This document shows positions 25,084 through 34,342 of a DNA stretch of 64,000 nucleotides, one piece after another. The stretch is taken from positions 434,001-498,000 of the forward strand of contig NZ_JAHEPS010000003.1 of NCBI RefSeq assembly GCF_018596335.1. Direction: 5' to 3'. The position numbers and the translations under genes were made by a program. The notes under the pieces were generated by a model that made no database searches, had not been told where the DNA came from, and was given only the letters and a program-made list of their open reading frames with translations. The first letter of the stretch is position 1. Every line of letters begins with the position of its first letter. The stretch comes from Shewanella jiangmenensis (lineage in GTDB: Bacteria > Pseudomonadota > Gammaproteobacteria > Enterobacterales > Shewanellaceae).

Positions 25084-26340
25084 ATGGCAACTGTACCCAT
25101 TGCCGATACCCACAAGACCAGCGCCGCCGGCGATGGCAACTTTAGTTTCGCACTCAGCGCCCTCACCACCCTGTTTTTTATGTGGGGCTTTATCACTTGC
25201 CTCAACGACATTCTTATTCCGCATTTAAAAGCGGTATTCAGTTTAAGTTACGCCCAGGCGATGCTGATTCAGTTTTGCTTTTTCGGCGCTTACTTTCTGG
25301 TGTCGGTGCCGGCGGGCGTGCTGGTGAAACGCTTGGGCTATCAAAAGGGCATAGTGGTGGGACTTTTGACCGCCGCCCTTGGCTGCGCGCTGTTTTACCC
25401 GGCGGCGGCTTATGCGACTTACGGTCTCTTTCTTGGCGCGCTGTTTGTTCTGGCAAGTGGCATTACAGTGCTGCAGGTGGCGGCCAATCCCTACGTAACA
25501 GCCCTTGGGCCGGTAGAAACCGCCTCAAGCCGCTTGACCCTGACCCAGGCCTTTAACTCCCTTGGTACCACACTCGCGCCATCCTTTGGGGCGCTGCTGA
25601 TTTTGTCGGTGGCGGTGGGCGCCTCGGCAGAAGCCGAAGCCGAGGCGGTGAAACTGCCGTATCTGCTCCTTTGCGGCATGTTGATTGTGCTCGCGGTGGT
25701 GTTTTCGCTGATAAAGCTTCCGCACGTCAACGAACATGAGCAGCAGGACGACGCAGCAGTAATTGAAGGCAAAAGCGCCCTCAGTCACCGACACCTGGTG
25801 CTTGGCGCCATCGGCATTTTTGTCTACGTTGGCGGCGAAGTGGCCATCGGCAGCTTTTTGGTGAACTTTTTAGGTCAGGCCCATGTGGCGGGGCTCGAAG
25901 AAGCCGACGCCGCCCATTACATCGCCTTTTATTGGGGCGGCGCCATGGTAGGTCGTTTTATCGGCGCGGCCGTGATGCAAAAAGTACCGGCCGGCAAGGT
26001 GCTTGGCTTTAACGCGCTGATGGCATCGCTGCTGGTGGTAGTCGCCATGATGAGCGAAGGCGCAGTGGCGATGTGGGCGATTCTGGCGGTGGGGCTGTTT
26101 AACTCCATTATGTTCCCGACCATTTTCAGTCTGGCGCTGAAAAACTTAGGGCCTGCTACTGCACAGGGCAGCGGTATTTTGTGCCTCGCGATTGTTGGCG
26201 GCGCCATAGTGCCGCTGCTGCAGGGTGTGGTTGCCGATGCGGCGGGATTGACGATTTCCTTTGTGCTGCCGGTGCTTTGCTATGCCTATATCCTTTTTTA
26301 TGGCCTGAAGGGCTCGGCGGTCGTGGAGAAAATGAAATGA
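25084..26340 (+). CDS. GluP-like glucose/galactose MFS permease
   Basis: A 418-residue inner-membrane major facilitator of the fucose-galactose-glucose:H+ symporter family, with 12 predicted helices. Characteristic segments are [21 protein letters not shown] in helix 1, [13 protein letters not shown] in helix 2, and [16 protein letters not shown] charged cytoplasmic loop near residues 218-232 separates the halves. GGGGAGA lies ahead of ATG 25084. It is first gene of a three-gene operon with GH3 and a ROK kinase; the stop overlaps the GH3 start (ATGA). It should bring in glucose made in the periplasm by GH3 (inference). Confidence 0.92.
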   Translation: MATVPIADTHKTSAAGDGNFSFALSALTTLFFMWGFITCLNDILIPHLKAVFSLSYAQAMLIQFCFFGAYFLVSVPAGVLVKRLGYQKGIVVGLLTAALGCALFYPAAAYATYGLFLGALFVLASGITVLQVAANPYVTALGPVETASSRLTLTQAFNSLGTTLAPSFGALLILSVAVGASAEAEAEAVKLPYLLLCGMLIVLAVVFSLIKLPHVNEHEQQDDAAVIEGKSALSHRHLVLGAIGIFVYVGGEVAIGSFLVNFLGQAHVAGLEEADAAHYIAFYWGGAMVGRFIGAAVMQKVPAGKVLGFNALMASLLVVVAMMSEGAVAMWAILAVGLFNSIMFPTIFSLALKNLGPATAQGSGILCLAIVGGAIVPLLQGVVADAAGLTISFVLPVLCYAYILFYGLKGSAVVEKMK

Positions 26341-28931
26341 TGTTGCGATTTTCCAAAAGCACGCTTGCCGTAAAAAGCACACTGGCACTGGGTCTTATCT
26401 TGGCTGGCGGGGCTTACGCTGCCGATGCCGGCACGCCGGAGCGCGATGCGTCCCGCTGGCCTGCGAATGTTTATCAGCTGCCCCACAAGACATCGCAACA
26501 GGCCGAGATTGAGTCCCGGGTCGCGTCAATCATATCTGCCATGACGCTCGAGCAAAAAGTGGCGCAAATTATCCAGCCCGAAATCCGCGATTTTACAGTG
26601 GAAGACATGCGCCGTTACGGCTTTGGCTCCTATCTCAATGGCGGCGGCTCCTTCCCGGGTAATAACGGCAAAGCCAGCGCCGCCGATTGGGTAGCGCTTG
26701 CCGATAAGATGTATCAGGCCGCCATGGACACCAGTGTCGATGGCATCGCCATTGCGCCCATGTGGGGCACAGACGCAGTTCATGGTCATGGCAACGTGTT
26801 TGGGGCGACTTTGTTTCCGCACAACATTGGACTTGGGGCGACCCACAGCCCTGAACTCATTAAAGCCATAGCCGCGGCCACCGCCAAAGAAGTACGCGCA
26901 ACCGGCATAGATTGGGTGTTTGCACCGACCGTGGCGCTGGTGGATAACCTGCGCTGGGGCCGCAGCTACGAAGGCTATGCCCGCGACCCCAAGCTGATTG
27001 AACGTTATGCCGAAGCCTTTATCGATGGCATGCAGGGCGAAGGGGCGAACTGGCTTGGCAACGACCATACCATAGCCACCGCGAAGCACTTTATCGGCGA
27101 TGGTGGCACTGTGGATGGTGATGACAGGGGTGATACCCGGGTCGATGAAGCCACCCTGATTGCCCGCCACGGTCAGGGCTATGTGGGCGCGCTCGGTCAC
27201 GGGGTACAAACCGTGATGGCGTCCTTTAACAGCTGGAATGGTGAGAAGCTTCACGGCAGCAAGTATCTGCTGACTGAGGTGCTTAAGGGCCGGATGGGGT
27301 TTGATGGCGTGGTGGTCGGCGACTGGCTCGGTCATGGCTTTGTGCCGGGCTGCAGCTACGAGCGCTGTCCCGAGGCGGTCAATGCCGGGGTCGATATTCT
27401 GATGGCGCCCGGTGACAGCTGGAAAGCGCTCTATAGCAACACCATTGACGATGTGAAAAGCGGCGTTTTGCCTGCTTCGCGCCTCGATGATGCGGTAAAG
27501 CGTATTCTCAGGGTAAAACTGCGCGCCGGGCTTTTTGATAACAAACCGCCCTCGGCTAACCCTTATGCGGGTAATGCAGAGTGGATTGGTCATCCCGAGC
27601 ATCGGGCCATTGCCCGTCAGGCGGTGGCCGAGTCGCTGGTACTCCTTAAAAACCAGGCCGCCAGGGGTAACACCCAGCCTGTGCTGCCGATTGCCGGCAA
27701 CACCAAGGTGTTGGTGGTGGGCGAGGGCGCTGACAGCATTCCGATGCAGTCCGGCGGCTGGAGCATGACCTGGCAGGGCACCGAAGTGACCAATGCCGAC
27801 TTCCCCGGTGCCACCAGTATTTTTGCCGGCATCAAGGCGGCAATGAATCAGGCCGGCGGTGATGCGCTGTTAAGCTCCGATGGCAGTATCCCTGTGGGCT
27901 TTAACCCGGATGTGGTGATTGCTGTGTATGGCGAGCAGCCCTACGCCGAGGGTAACGGTGATTTGGATGATCTTGAATATCAGCGCGGCGACAAGCGCTC
28001 GCTCGCCATGCTTAAGTCAATTAAAGACAAAGGCTTGCCGCTGGTGTCTGTGGCGCTTTCCGGCAGACCGTTATGGATGAATCCTGAAATCAATGCATCC
28101 GATGCCTTTGTGGCCGCCTGGCTGCCCGGCACCGAAGGCGCAGGGGTCGCCGACGTGCTGATTGCTGACAATAAGGGGCTGGCACGCGCCGACTTCAAGG
28201 GCCGTTTGCCGTTCCCATGGCCGGCAACCCCTGCGGCCGATGGCTTTCACTCAGGTGCCGATAAGGGGCCATCGCCTTTGTTTGATGTCTGGCAAGGCTT
28301 TGATTACAAGAGCAATGCCGCGCTTGCCCCCCTCGGTGAGGACAATGGCAGCAGCCAGGCTGACAGCAAGCTTGCGATTTTTGATAAGGCCATCAAGGCG
28401 CCCTGGCATCTGGCGGTGGGCGACGACAGGGCGCTTAATCGGGTCGGCCCCGGCGTGTGGCAGCAAGGCGCATTTGCGGTGCGAAGCGTTAACCGCACAG
28501 TGCAGGAAGATGCGCGCCGCTTTGACTTTGCCGCGGCGGGCATACTGAGTTTCCGTGATGATTTCAGTGCCGATCTGCGCCGCTTTGCGCCGGACACCTC
28601 GGTGCTGGCGTTTGATGTGGCCGTAACCGCTTTGCCTGGCCAACTGCAGCTGTCGATGCTGTGTGAAGGCGGCTGTCGTCAGGCGGTTGAATTGTCGGGT
28701 AAGGTCAAAACCGATGGAGCCTGGCAGCGTATTGAAGTGCCGCTGTCCTGTTTTGGTGTCAGCGCCGATGAGCTTGCCCGCACCTTCAGCCCCATGACCT
28801 TGTCGCTGACCAAAGGCGGCAGTTTGATGCTGGCCAACATCAGCCTTGAAGCTGCCATTGCAGACGACGCGTCCGGCGCTGATAAGGCGCAAAATCGTGA
28901 ATGTGAGCTGCCGAGGGTGAATAAGCAATGA
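26337..28931 (+). CDS. GH3 beta-glucosidase (ExoP type), exported
   Basis: An 864-residue family 3 glycoside hydrolase that removes glucose from beta-1,3 or beta-1,4 oligosaccharides. An N-terminal signal peptide (cleavage near AYAADAG, residue 29) sends it to the periplasm or envelope. The TIM-barrel domain contains [32 protein letters not shown], and the nucleophile Asp329 in [10 protein letters not shown]. The second domain (GH3_C) has VLLKN and [14 protein letters not shown]. The last about 170 residues form the extra C-terminal domain known from marine ExoP glucosidases. ATG 26337 overlaps the permease stop as ATGA, and GGAG lies just upstream, indicating coupled translation. Confidence 0.93.
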   Translation: MMLRFSKSTLAVKSTLALGLILAGGAYAADAGTPERDASRWPANVYQLPHKTSQQAEIESRVASIISAMTLEQKVAQIIQPEIRDFTVEDMRRYGFGSYLNGGGSFPGNNGKASAADWVALADKMYQAAMDTSVDGIAIAPMWGTDAVHGHGNVFGATLFPHNIGLGATHSPELIKAIAAATAKEVRATGIDWVFAPTVALVDNLRWGRSYEGYARDPKLIERYAEAFIDGMQGEGANWLGNDHTIATAKHFIGDGGTVDGDDRGDTRVDEATLIARHGQGYVGALGHGVQTVMASFNSWNGEKLHGSKYLLTEVLKGRMGFDGVVVGDWLGHGFVPGCSYERCPEAVNAGVDILMAPGDSWKALYSNTIDDVKSGVLPASRLDDAVKRILRVKLRAGLFDNKPPSANPYAGNAEWIGHPEHRAIARQAVAESLVLLKNQAARGNTQPVLPIAGNTKVLVVGEGADSIPMQSGGWSMTWQGTEVTNADFPGATSIFAGIKAAMNQAGGDALLSSDGSIPVGFNPDVVIAVYGEQPYAEGNGDLDDLEYQRGDKRSLAMLKSIKDKGLPLVSVALSGRPLWMNPEINASDAFVAAWLPGTEGAGVADVLIADNKGLARADFKGRLPFPWPATPAADGFHSGADKGPSPLFDVWQGFDYKSNAALAPLGEDNGSSQADSKLAIFDKAIKAPWHLAVGDDRALNRVGPGVWQQGAFAVRSVNRTVQEDARRFDFAAAGILSFRDDFSADLRRFAPDTSVLAFDVAVTALPGQLQLSMLCEGGCRQAVELSGKVKTDGAWQRIEVPLSCFGVSADELARTFSPMTLSLTKGGSLMLANISLEAAIADDASGADKAQNRECELPRVNKQ

Positions 28932-28993
28932 CAGCAACCAGCAATATGAAACGCAGCGCTGAGGTGGCTCAATGCGTTGGCGGGGAGGGCGGC

Positions 28994-29929
28994 ATGTATC
29001 GCTCCGGAATTGATTTGGGCGGCACCAAGATTGAGTTGGTGACCTTGAATGAACAAGGCGAAGAGGTATTTCGAAAGCGGGTGCCTACGCCTAAAGATTA
29101 CCGCGCTACCCTGGAAGCGGTGGCCTCGCTGGTGAAGGAATCAGAAGCACACACCGGCCGGGTGTCCAGCATTGGTATAGGTATTCCCGGGGTGGTATCG
29201 GCGCTCACCGGCAGGGTGAAAAACTCCAACGCGGTGTGGCTTAACGGCCAGCCGATGGACAAGGATTTGGGTGCCATGCTCGGGCGTGAGGTCCGCATTG
29301 CCAACGACGCCAACTGCTTTGCGGTATCCGAGTCGGTCGATGGCGGCGGCGCGGGCAAAAGGCTGGTGTTTGGCGCCATCCTCGGTACCGGCTGCGGCGC
29401 GGGCATCGCCATCAATCACAAGGTTCACGGCGGCGGCAACGGTATTGGCGGCGAGTGGGGCCATAACCCGCTGCCGTGGATGACAGCGGACGAATTCAAT
29501 TCGACCCGCTGCTTTTGTGGTAACGCTGATTGCATCGAGACCTTTGTCTCCGGCACCGGCTTTGTGCGGGATTTTCGCGCCCACGGCGGCGAGGCTGCTA
29601 GTGGCATTGAGATTGTGGCGCTGATGGCACAGGGCGACCCGCTGGCAGAAGCTGCCTTTGGCCGCTTTATCGACCGCCTGGCGCGCTCGCTCGCCCATGT
29701 GATTAACCTGCTTGACCCGGATGTGATAGTGCTCGGCGGCGGGGTGTCCAATATCGATGAAATCTACGAATACCTGCCTGCGCTGCTACCCAAATATGTG
29801 CTCGGCGGTGAGTGCGCCACTGAGGTGGTGAAAAACCGTCACGGCGCTTCTTCCGGCGTGCGCGGCGCGGCCTGGCTGTGGGCCCCCGGCGAGCAGGCGG
29901 CTTTGCCGTCTTTGCTGGCCAGTAAGTAA
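28994..29929 (+). CDS. ROK-family sugar kinase (glucokinase/fructokinase type)
   Basis: A 311-residue cytoplasmic ATP-dependent hexokinase of the ROK family. The N-terminal phosphate loop is GIDLGGTKIELV. The sugar-binding region contains NDANCFAVSE, with the catalytic Asp, and GTGCGAGIAINHKVHGG. The ROK zinc motif is CFCGNADCIETFVSG. Two starts are possible: ATG 28928 overlaps the GH3 stop as ATGA but adds 22 residues, while ATG 28994 has a strong GGGAGG site and gives the usual family length; I prefer the latter. As last gene of the GluP-GH3-ROK operon it most likely phosphorylates glucose; fructose or N-acetylglucosamine cannot be excluded by eye. Confidence 0.88.
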   Translation: MYRSGIDLGGTKIELVTLNEQGEEVFRKRVPTPKDYRATLEAVASLVKESEAHTGRVSSIGIGIPGVVSALTGRVKNSNAVWLNGQPMDKDLGAMLGREVRIANDANCFAVSESVDGGGAGKRLVFGAILGTGCGAGIAINHKVHGGGNGIGGEWGHNPLPWMTADEFNSTRCFCGNADCIETFVSGTGFVRDFRAHGGEAASGIEIVALMAQGDPLAEAAFGRFIDRLARSLAHVINLLDPDVIVLGGGVSNIDEIYEYLPALLPKYVLGGECATEVVKNRHGASSGVRGAAWLWAPGEQAALPSLLASK

Positions 29930-29993
29930 AAGATTGAAATAACGAAAGGTTTTGGCGGCTTTTTTGCCGCCGTCTGAAAGAGGTTTGTTGCAA

Positions 29994-30017
29994 ACCCTCA
30001 GGGACGAGGGGCTTTTT
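29994..30017 (+). terminator. First of two terminators after the ROK kinase
   Basis: The stem CCCTC/GAGGG with loop AGGGAC is followed by GC and five T residues. A weaker GGCGGC/GCCGCC hairpin with a T6 loop lies just before it, at 29954-29971. Confidence 0.65.
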
Positions 30018-30034
30018 ATGTGCTTATGCTGTCG

Positions 30035-30074
30035 GGCGCCCCGGTCTTGGTTACCGAAAAGGGCGCCGTTTTTT
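30035..30074 (+). terminator. Second terminator after the ROK kinase
   Basis: The outer stem GGCGCCC/GGGCGCC plus inner CGGT/ACCG is followed by GTTTTTT. It probably closes the beta-glucan locus. Confidence 0.72.
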
Positions 30075-30187
30075 ATTTTGCACAAGGTGTTTTGAAAATC
30101 CCTTGTCGGCGTTGTAAAACGGCGGGCCAGGGGGCAGAATAACGCCCCTGTTGCCAGCCATATATTCTGGTTAGGCGTTGATTACCC

Positions 30188-31129
30188 GTGGATTTGCTAT
30201 GGGTGGGTAGATTTGGTGTCGTGGGGGATGAATTGGCCAATCTGATGTTATTGTTGGCGGCGGCCATTTGGGGCTTTGGCTTTGTGGCGCAGCGATTGGG
30301 GATGGATTACCTCGAGCCTTTTGCATTCAATGGATTGCGTTTTGTGATTGGCGCGCTCAGTCTGCTGCCGCTGATTTGGTTTTTACGTGTCCGTGGCCGG
30401 ATAAAAGGCATGGGCGATACTGGCTTCTGGCGCCGTGCGCTGGTGGGCTCACTCGGCTGCGGTGGGATTTTGTTTATCGCGGCATCCTTTCAGCAGGTGG
30501 GGCTGTTGCACACCACAGCTGCCAACGCGGGATTTATCACCGGGCTTTATATCGTGCTGGTGCCGGTGCTGGGGCTGGTGCTGAAACACAGCACAGGCGC
30601 CAATACCTGGCTTGGCTGCGCCGTTGCCGTGGTGGGCCTGTATTTTTTAAGCGTGGGCGATGATTTCAGCATTTCTTTTGGTGATGCGCTGCAGCTTGCC
30701 GGGGCGCTTTTTTGGGCGATGCATATTCTTGCGGTCGACCATTACGCCACCCGTATTGCCCCTGTGGTGCTCGCCTGCGGCCAGTTTCTGGTGTGCGCGC
30801 TGGCAAGCTTTGTGGTGTCGCTCGGGCTTGAAACCACCACCCTCGAAGGCGTAAAAGCGGCCTGGGGCGCGCTTGCTTACGCCGGATTGATTTCAGTTGG
30901 GGTTGCTTACACCCTGCAGGTGCTGGCGCAAAAGCATGCCCATCCCGCCCATGCGGCGATTATCTTAAGCCTCGAGACTGTGTTTGCCGCCATTGGCGGG
31001 GTGATGTTTCTGGATGAGAGCCTTGGCTCGCGGGCGCTGTTTGGCTGCGGCCTGATGCTGCTTGGTATGCTGATAAGCCAGGTGCCGCTGCGGTATCTGG
31101 TAAAATCCCGCCATCAAAAGCCTGCCTGA
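30188..31129 (+). CDS. DMT-family (EamA) membrane transporter
   Basis: An inner-membrane protein of up to 313 residues with ten predicted helices, arranged as two EamA repeats. The first helix has the family pattern LLLAAAIWGFGFVAQRLG, and the second repeat has AYAGLISVGVAYTLQVLAQK and the SLETVFAAIGGVMFLDE motif typical of the last helices. EamA proteins export amino acids and metabolites; the substrate is unknown. The start is unsure: GTG 30188 has no clear ribosome site, whereas TTG 30233 follows GGGGGA closely and would place helix 1 at the N-terminus, as is usual. It is a single gene, ended by a terminator. Confidence 0.85.
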   Translation: MDLLWVGRFGVVGDELANLMLLLAAAIWGFGFVAQRLGMDYLEPFAFNGLRFVIGALSLLPLIWFLRVRGRIKGMGDTGFWRRALVGSLGCGGILFIAASFQQVGLLHTTAANAGFITGLYIVLVPVLGLVLKHSTGANTWLGCAVAVVGLYFLSVGDDFSISFGDALQLAGALFWAMHILAVDHYATRIAPVVLACGQFLVCALASFVVSLGLETTTLEGVKAAWGALAYAGLISVGVAYTLQVLAQKHAHPAHAAIILSLETVFAAIGGVMFLDESLGSRALFGCGLMLLGMLISQVPLRYLVKSRHQKPA

Positions 31130-31181
31130 GGCTTTTCATGTGAGCAGTCTGAAAACACCGGCTTAAAAAGGGTGAAAAAGC

Positions 31182-31210
31182 AAAAAGCCTGATGCTATTC
31201 AGGCTTTTTT
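31182..31210. terminator. Bidirectional terminator between the EamA and gcvR-like genes
   Basis: The perfect 11-bp stem AAAAAGCCTGA/TCAGGCTTTTT with loop TGCTAT has A and T tracts on both sides, between convergent genes. Confidence 0.92.
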
Positions 31211-31286
31211 GTACCCGTTATTTCTGGCGCAGGGCGGCGGCCTGGGGCATCGGTTCAGGGCAGCGGCCTGGGCAGCAGTTCAGCGC

Positions 31287-31793
31287 TTAAGCCGGATCGG
31301 CAATCTGATCCAGCTGCACATCATCGCCGATAAGATAAAGTGACTCGGTCAGCAACGTGATTTTGCCAAGCTCCTCAAGCCCAAGCACAAAGTTGGCCCG
31401 AAACAGCGGCACCCCTGTGTGGCTTGCGCTTTCAAGCTGGCTGGAGAAATGTTCGATATTGATGCCAAGCGCATTGATTTTATTTGAAATATCAAGGACG
31501 AGACCCGGTCTGTCGTAGGCCACCAGGCTGTAGCTGCGCTTGAAGCTTGGCGCCTTGGCCGCCTGGGTGCTGGCGTGGGTGAGGGTAAGGCCGTCGATGC
31601 ATTCAAGGTTGTCGAGCAGGTCGTCCCAGTTGGTGCTTGGGATCTCAAGCACCAGGATGGCGGCAAAGATGCCGTCGATATGGCGCAGCTCTGAATCCAG
31701 CCAGTTGCCACCGTGGCGACTCACCGCATGGGCAATTTGTTCCACCAATCCCGTTCTGTCCGGGGCCTGCAGGGTGATGAGGTATCTCAGCAT
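31287..31793 (-). CDS. gcvR: GcvR-like ACT-domain regulatory protein
   Basis: A 168-residue cytoplasmic protein made of two ACT domains. The first begins LRYLITLQAPDRTGLVEQIA, and the second begins YSLVAYDRPGLVLDISNKINAL. In E. coli, GcvR binds GcvA and represses the glycine cleavage operon when glycine is low; here the same role is inferred. I chose ATG 31793 because AAGGAGT lies nine bases upstream and the protein then begins at the first ACT strand. The longer open frame (to 31949) would run through the probable pst promoter. It is divergent from pstC. Confidence 0.82.
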   Translation of the reverse strand: MLRYLITLQAPDRTGLVEQIAHAVSRHGGNWLDSELRHIDGIFAAILVLEIPSTNWDDLLDNLECIDGLTLTHASTQAAKAPSFKRSYSLVAYDRPGLVLDISNKINALGINIEHFSSQLESASHTGVPLFRANFVLGLEELGKITLLTESLYLIGDDVQLDQIADPA

Positions 31794-31859
31794 CGCGCGC
31801 TTACTCCTTGTGTTTAAAGCGAAATGACCTTGACTATCTTTGTCTCTATTTGCGTCCTT

Positions 31860-31893
31860 GCGTAACACAAATGTCATATTGGCGTCATATAAT
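31860..31893 (+). promoter_or_regulatory. Candidate Pho-box promoter of pstCAB-phoU
   Basis: Three half-site-like heptamers lie at an 11-bp spacing: GCGTAAC (31860), ATGTCAT (31871) and GCGTCAT (31882). The last two resemble the PhoB half site CTGTCAT. A perfect -10 hexamer TATAAT follows at 31888-31893. This position, about 150 bp before the pstC ATG, is plausible for a phosphate-starvation promoter; the matches are imperfect. Confidence 0.5.
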
Positions 31894-32040
31894 GGCGCCA
31901 TCCCAATTTGGGTTATCCCTTGGCTGAGGGCTAAACCGCTTGTTTGCAAGGCAGGTTACTTGTTAAACAGTTAATTGTTAGCACAGCCACCGGGGGATGC
32001 CCAGTGAAATGCGTACAAGCAAATCAATCAGAGGTTTTGA

Positions 32041-34293
32041 ATGGATACTCAGGTCACTACGCCTGATTCGGCCGCCAGCATTCTGGCCGGTAAAGGCTCA
32101 GGTCGACGCTCTTTCAAGGACAAGGCGACCGCTGTCGGCGTGACTGTGGGCGGCATCATGGTATTCGTGGCGCTGCTGTTGATTTTTTTCTATCTGCTGT
32201 ATGTGGTGAAGCCCATTTTTGACGGCGCCTCTGTGTCTGAGCGTGCGGCGGTTGCCTATGATGCAGCAAGCGCGCCTGCGCTGATGGTTGGCAGTGACGA
32301 GCAGAATGAGCTGATGTTCCGGGTCGGCAGCGACGGCAAGGTGCAGTTTTTCCGCCCAAACGGCGAGCTTGCCGATGAGTTTGTGCCAGCGCTTCCCGCA
32401 GGCGTTACCGTGGTGAGCGCCTCGGCCTCTGTGCCCCATGAGCAAACCTATGCCCTCGGCCTTTCAAACGGTGAGCTTGAGCTTTACCGGGTCGAGTTTG
32501 GCGTAACCTATCCCGGCAACGTGCGCACCATCACCCCAAAAGTGCGCAATCTTAACGGCGACAGCCGCTTGCTGGTGAATGAGTCCGGCGAGCCCATCAA
32601 TGCCTTTACCTTTGGCCGCAGCAACAATGAGCTGTCGGTGGCATTCAAAGGTGCTGACGGTAAATGGCAGCTGACGAAACTTGAAGGCGTTGAAAACCTG
32701 CTCACCGAAGAAATTGAGTGGAGCCGCAGCGGCGCCCTGTTGCCGGATGCGCCGTCGAATGTACAAGAGCAACTCATGACCCCGGATCAGCGCCAGTTGA
32801 TGCTGCGCTCGGGCAACAAGATTTTTGTCTACAACATCCGTAACGCCGAAGAGCCATCTTTGCTGCAGGTGATTGACGCTGGCCGCGCCAAGCGTCAGCT
32901 TAACGACTTTTCACTGCTGGCGGGAGCAAGCTCTTTGCTGCTGTCCTACGATAACGGCGATGTGGTGCAGTATTTTCAGGTCAATGGCGACAAGGGCCGC
33001 CTGTACCGTGAAATCCGTGATTTCAAAGGCCTTGGCCACATCGAGGCCATAGGCACTGAGTTTTATCGTAAAAGCTTTGCCACCGTCACCGACGATGGCC
33101 GCCTGACACTGTTGTACACCACCAGTGAGCGCGAGCTGTTAAGCGAACAATTTGATATTGCCAAGCCGCAGGCGCTGGGCTTCAGCCCACGCTCCAACGC
33201 GCTGGTGGTGGATGCCGGTCACAAGCTGCATCTCTTTGCAGTGGAAAACGATCATCCTGAAGTGAGCTGGAGCGCCCTGTGGCACAAGGTGTGGTACGAA
33301 GGCTACCCTGAGCCGCAGTTTGTGTGGCAGTCCACCTCAGGCTCCGATGACTTTGAGGCCAAACTGAGCCTGATGCCATTGGCATTCGGCACCATGAAGG
33401 CGGCGCTTTATGCCATGCTGTTTGCGGTGCCGCTGTCGATTGCCGGCGCCATTTATACCGCCTACTTTATGTCGCCCAAGGTGCGCAGTGTGGTTAAGCC
33501 CACCATCGAAATCATGGAAGCGTTGCCGACTGTTATTCTGGGTTTCCTTGCGGGTCTGTGGCTTGCGCCGCTGATTGAAGAGCACCTGCCCGGCATTCTG
33601 GTGATGCTGATTTTGCTGCCGGCCTCAATACTCTTAAGCGCCTATGGCTGGAGCAAGTTGCCGCTTGAGTGGAAACAGCGCCTGCCGGAAACCTATCAGG
33701 AGCTGATGCTGGTGCCTGTGCTGTGTCTGGTGGGCTATGCCTCTTTCGCCATCAGCCCGAGTATTGAAGTGATGTTTTTCCACGGCGATACCCGTCAGTT
33801 TATTACCAATGAACTTGGCATTACCTTCGATCAGCGTAACGCGCTGGTAGTGGGCATCGCTATGGGATTTGCGGTGATCCCGACCATCTTCTCCATCGCC
33901 GAAGACGCAATTTTCTCGGTGCCGCGTCACCTGTCAAACGGCAGCCTGGCGCTGGGGGCGACCCAGTGGCAAACCCTGACCCGGGTGGTACTTCTCACCG
34001 CAAGCCCCGGCATCTTCTCGGCCATCATGATGGGCCTTGGCCGCGCCGTGGGTGAAACCATGATTGTACTGATGGCCACCGGCAACACCGCCATCATGGA
34101 ATGGAGCGTGTTTGAAGGCATGCGAACCCTGGCGGCGAACATCGCGGTGGAAATGCCTGAATCGGCCATCGGCAGCAGCCACTATAGGGTGCTGTTCCTC
34201 GCGGCGTTCGTACTCTTTATTTTCACCTTTATTTTCAACACGGTGGCGGAAGTTGTCCGTCAGCGTCTGCGTGAGCGTTACAGCTCGCTGTAA
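32041..34293 (+). CDS. pstC: Phosphate ABC transporter permease PstC, with long N-terminal extension
   Basis: A 750-residue inner-membrane permease of the high-affinity phosphate importer. The C-terminal about 300 residues match ordinary PstC (E. coli is near 319): AFGTMKAALYAMLFAVPLSI, the permease loop GATQWQTLTRVVLLTASPGI that contacts PstB, and the final helix. In front of this is a cytoplasmic stretch rich in basic residues, one membrane helix (about residues 35-57), and an about 390-residue soluble region predicted to face the periplasm, mostly beta with repeated short strand motifs. Such long PstC forms are known in Shewanella and Vibrio. No pstS gene is adjacent, so the binding protein must be elsewhere. 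AGAGG precedes ATG 32041. Confidence 0.92.
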   Translation: MDTQVTTPDSAASILAGKGSGRRSFKDKATAVGVTVGGIMVFVALLLIFFYLLYVVKPIFDGASVSERAAVAYDAASAPALMVGSDEQNELMFRVGSDGKVQFFRPNGELADEFVPALPAGVTVVSASASVPHEQTYALGLSNGELELYRVEFGVTYPGNVRTITPKVRNLNGDSRLLVNESGEPINAFTFGRSNNELSVAFKGADGKWQLTKLEGVENLLTEEIEWSRSGALLPDAPSNVQEQLMTPDQRQLMLRSGNKIFVYNIRNAEEPSLLQVIDAGRAKRQLNDFSLLAGASSLLLSYDNGDVVQYFQVNGDKGRLYREIRDFKGLGHIEAIGTEFYRKSFATVTDDGRLTLLYTTSERELLSEQFDIAKPQALGFSPRSNALVVDAGHKLHLFAVENDHPEVSWSALWHKVWYEGYPEPQFVWQSTSGSDDFEAKLSLMPLAFGTMKAALYAMLFAVPLSIAGAIYTAYFMSPKVRSVVKPTIEIMEALPTVILGFLAGLWLAPLIEEHLPGILVMLILLPASILLSAYGWSKLPLEWKQRLPETYQELMLVPVLCLVGYASFAISPSIEVMFFHGDTRQFITNELGITFDQRNALVVGIAMGFAVIPTIFSIAEDAIFSVPRHLSNGSLALGATQWQTLTRVVLLTASPGIFSAIMMGLGRAVGETMIVLMATGNTAIMEWSVFEGMRTLAANIAVEMPESAIGSSHYRVLFLAAFVLFIFTFIFNTVAEVVRQRLRERYSSL

Positions 34294-34342
34294 GCAGGGA
34301 TTGGCCTTATGAAATGCTTGGAATTGAGTTGGGGACAGCATA

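Noticed and set aside
10804-29929. Bacteroidetes-type polysaccharide utilisation locus
   Set aside because: There is no SusD-like gene and no hybrid two-component or ECF sigma/anti-sigma regulator; a LacI regulator and lone TonB receptors fit the gammaproteobacterial type.
29954-29971. GGCGGC/GCCGCC hairpin as the main terminator of the ROK operon
   Set aside because: The T residues are in its loop, not after the stem; the two following hairpins fit better.
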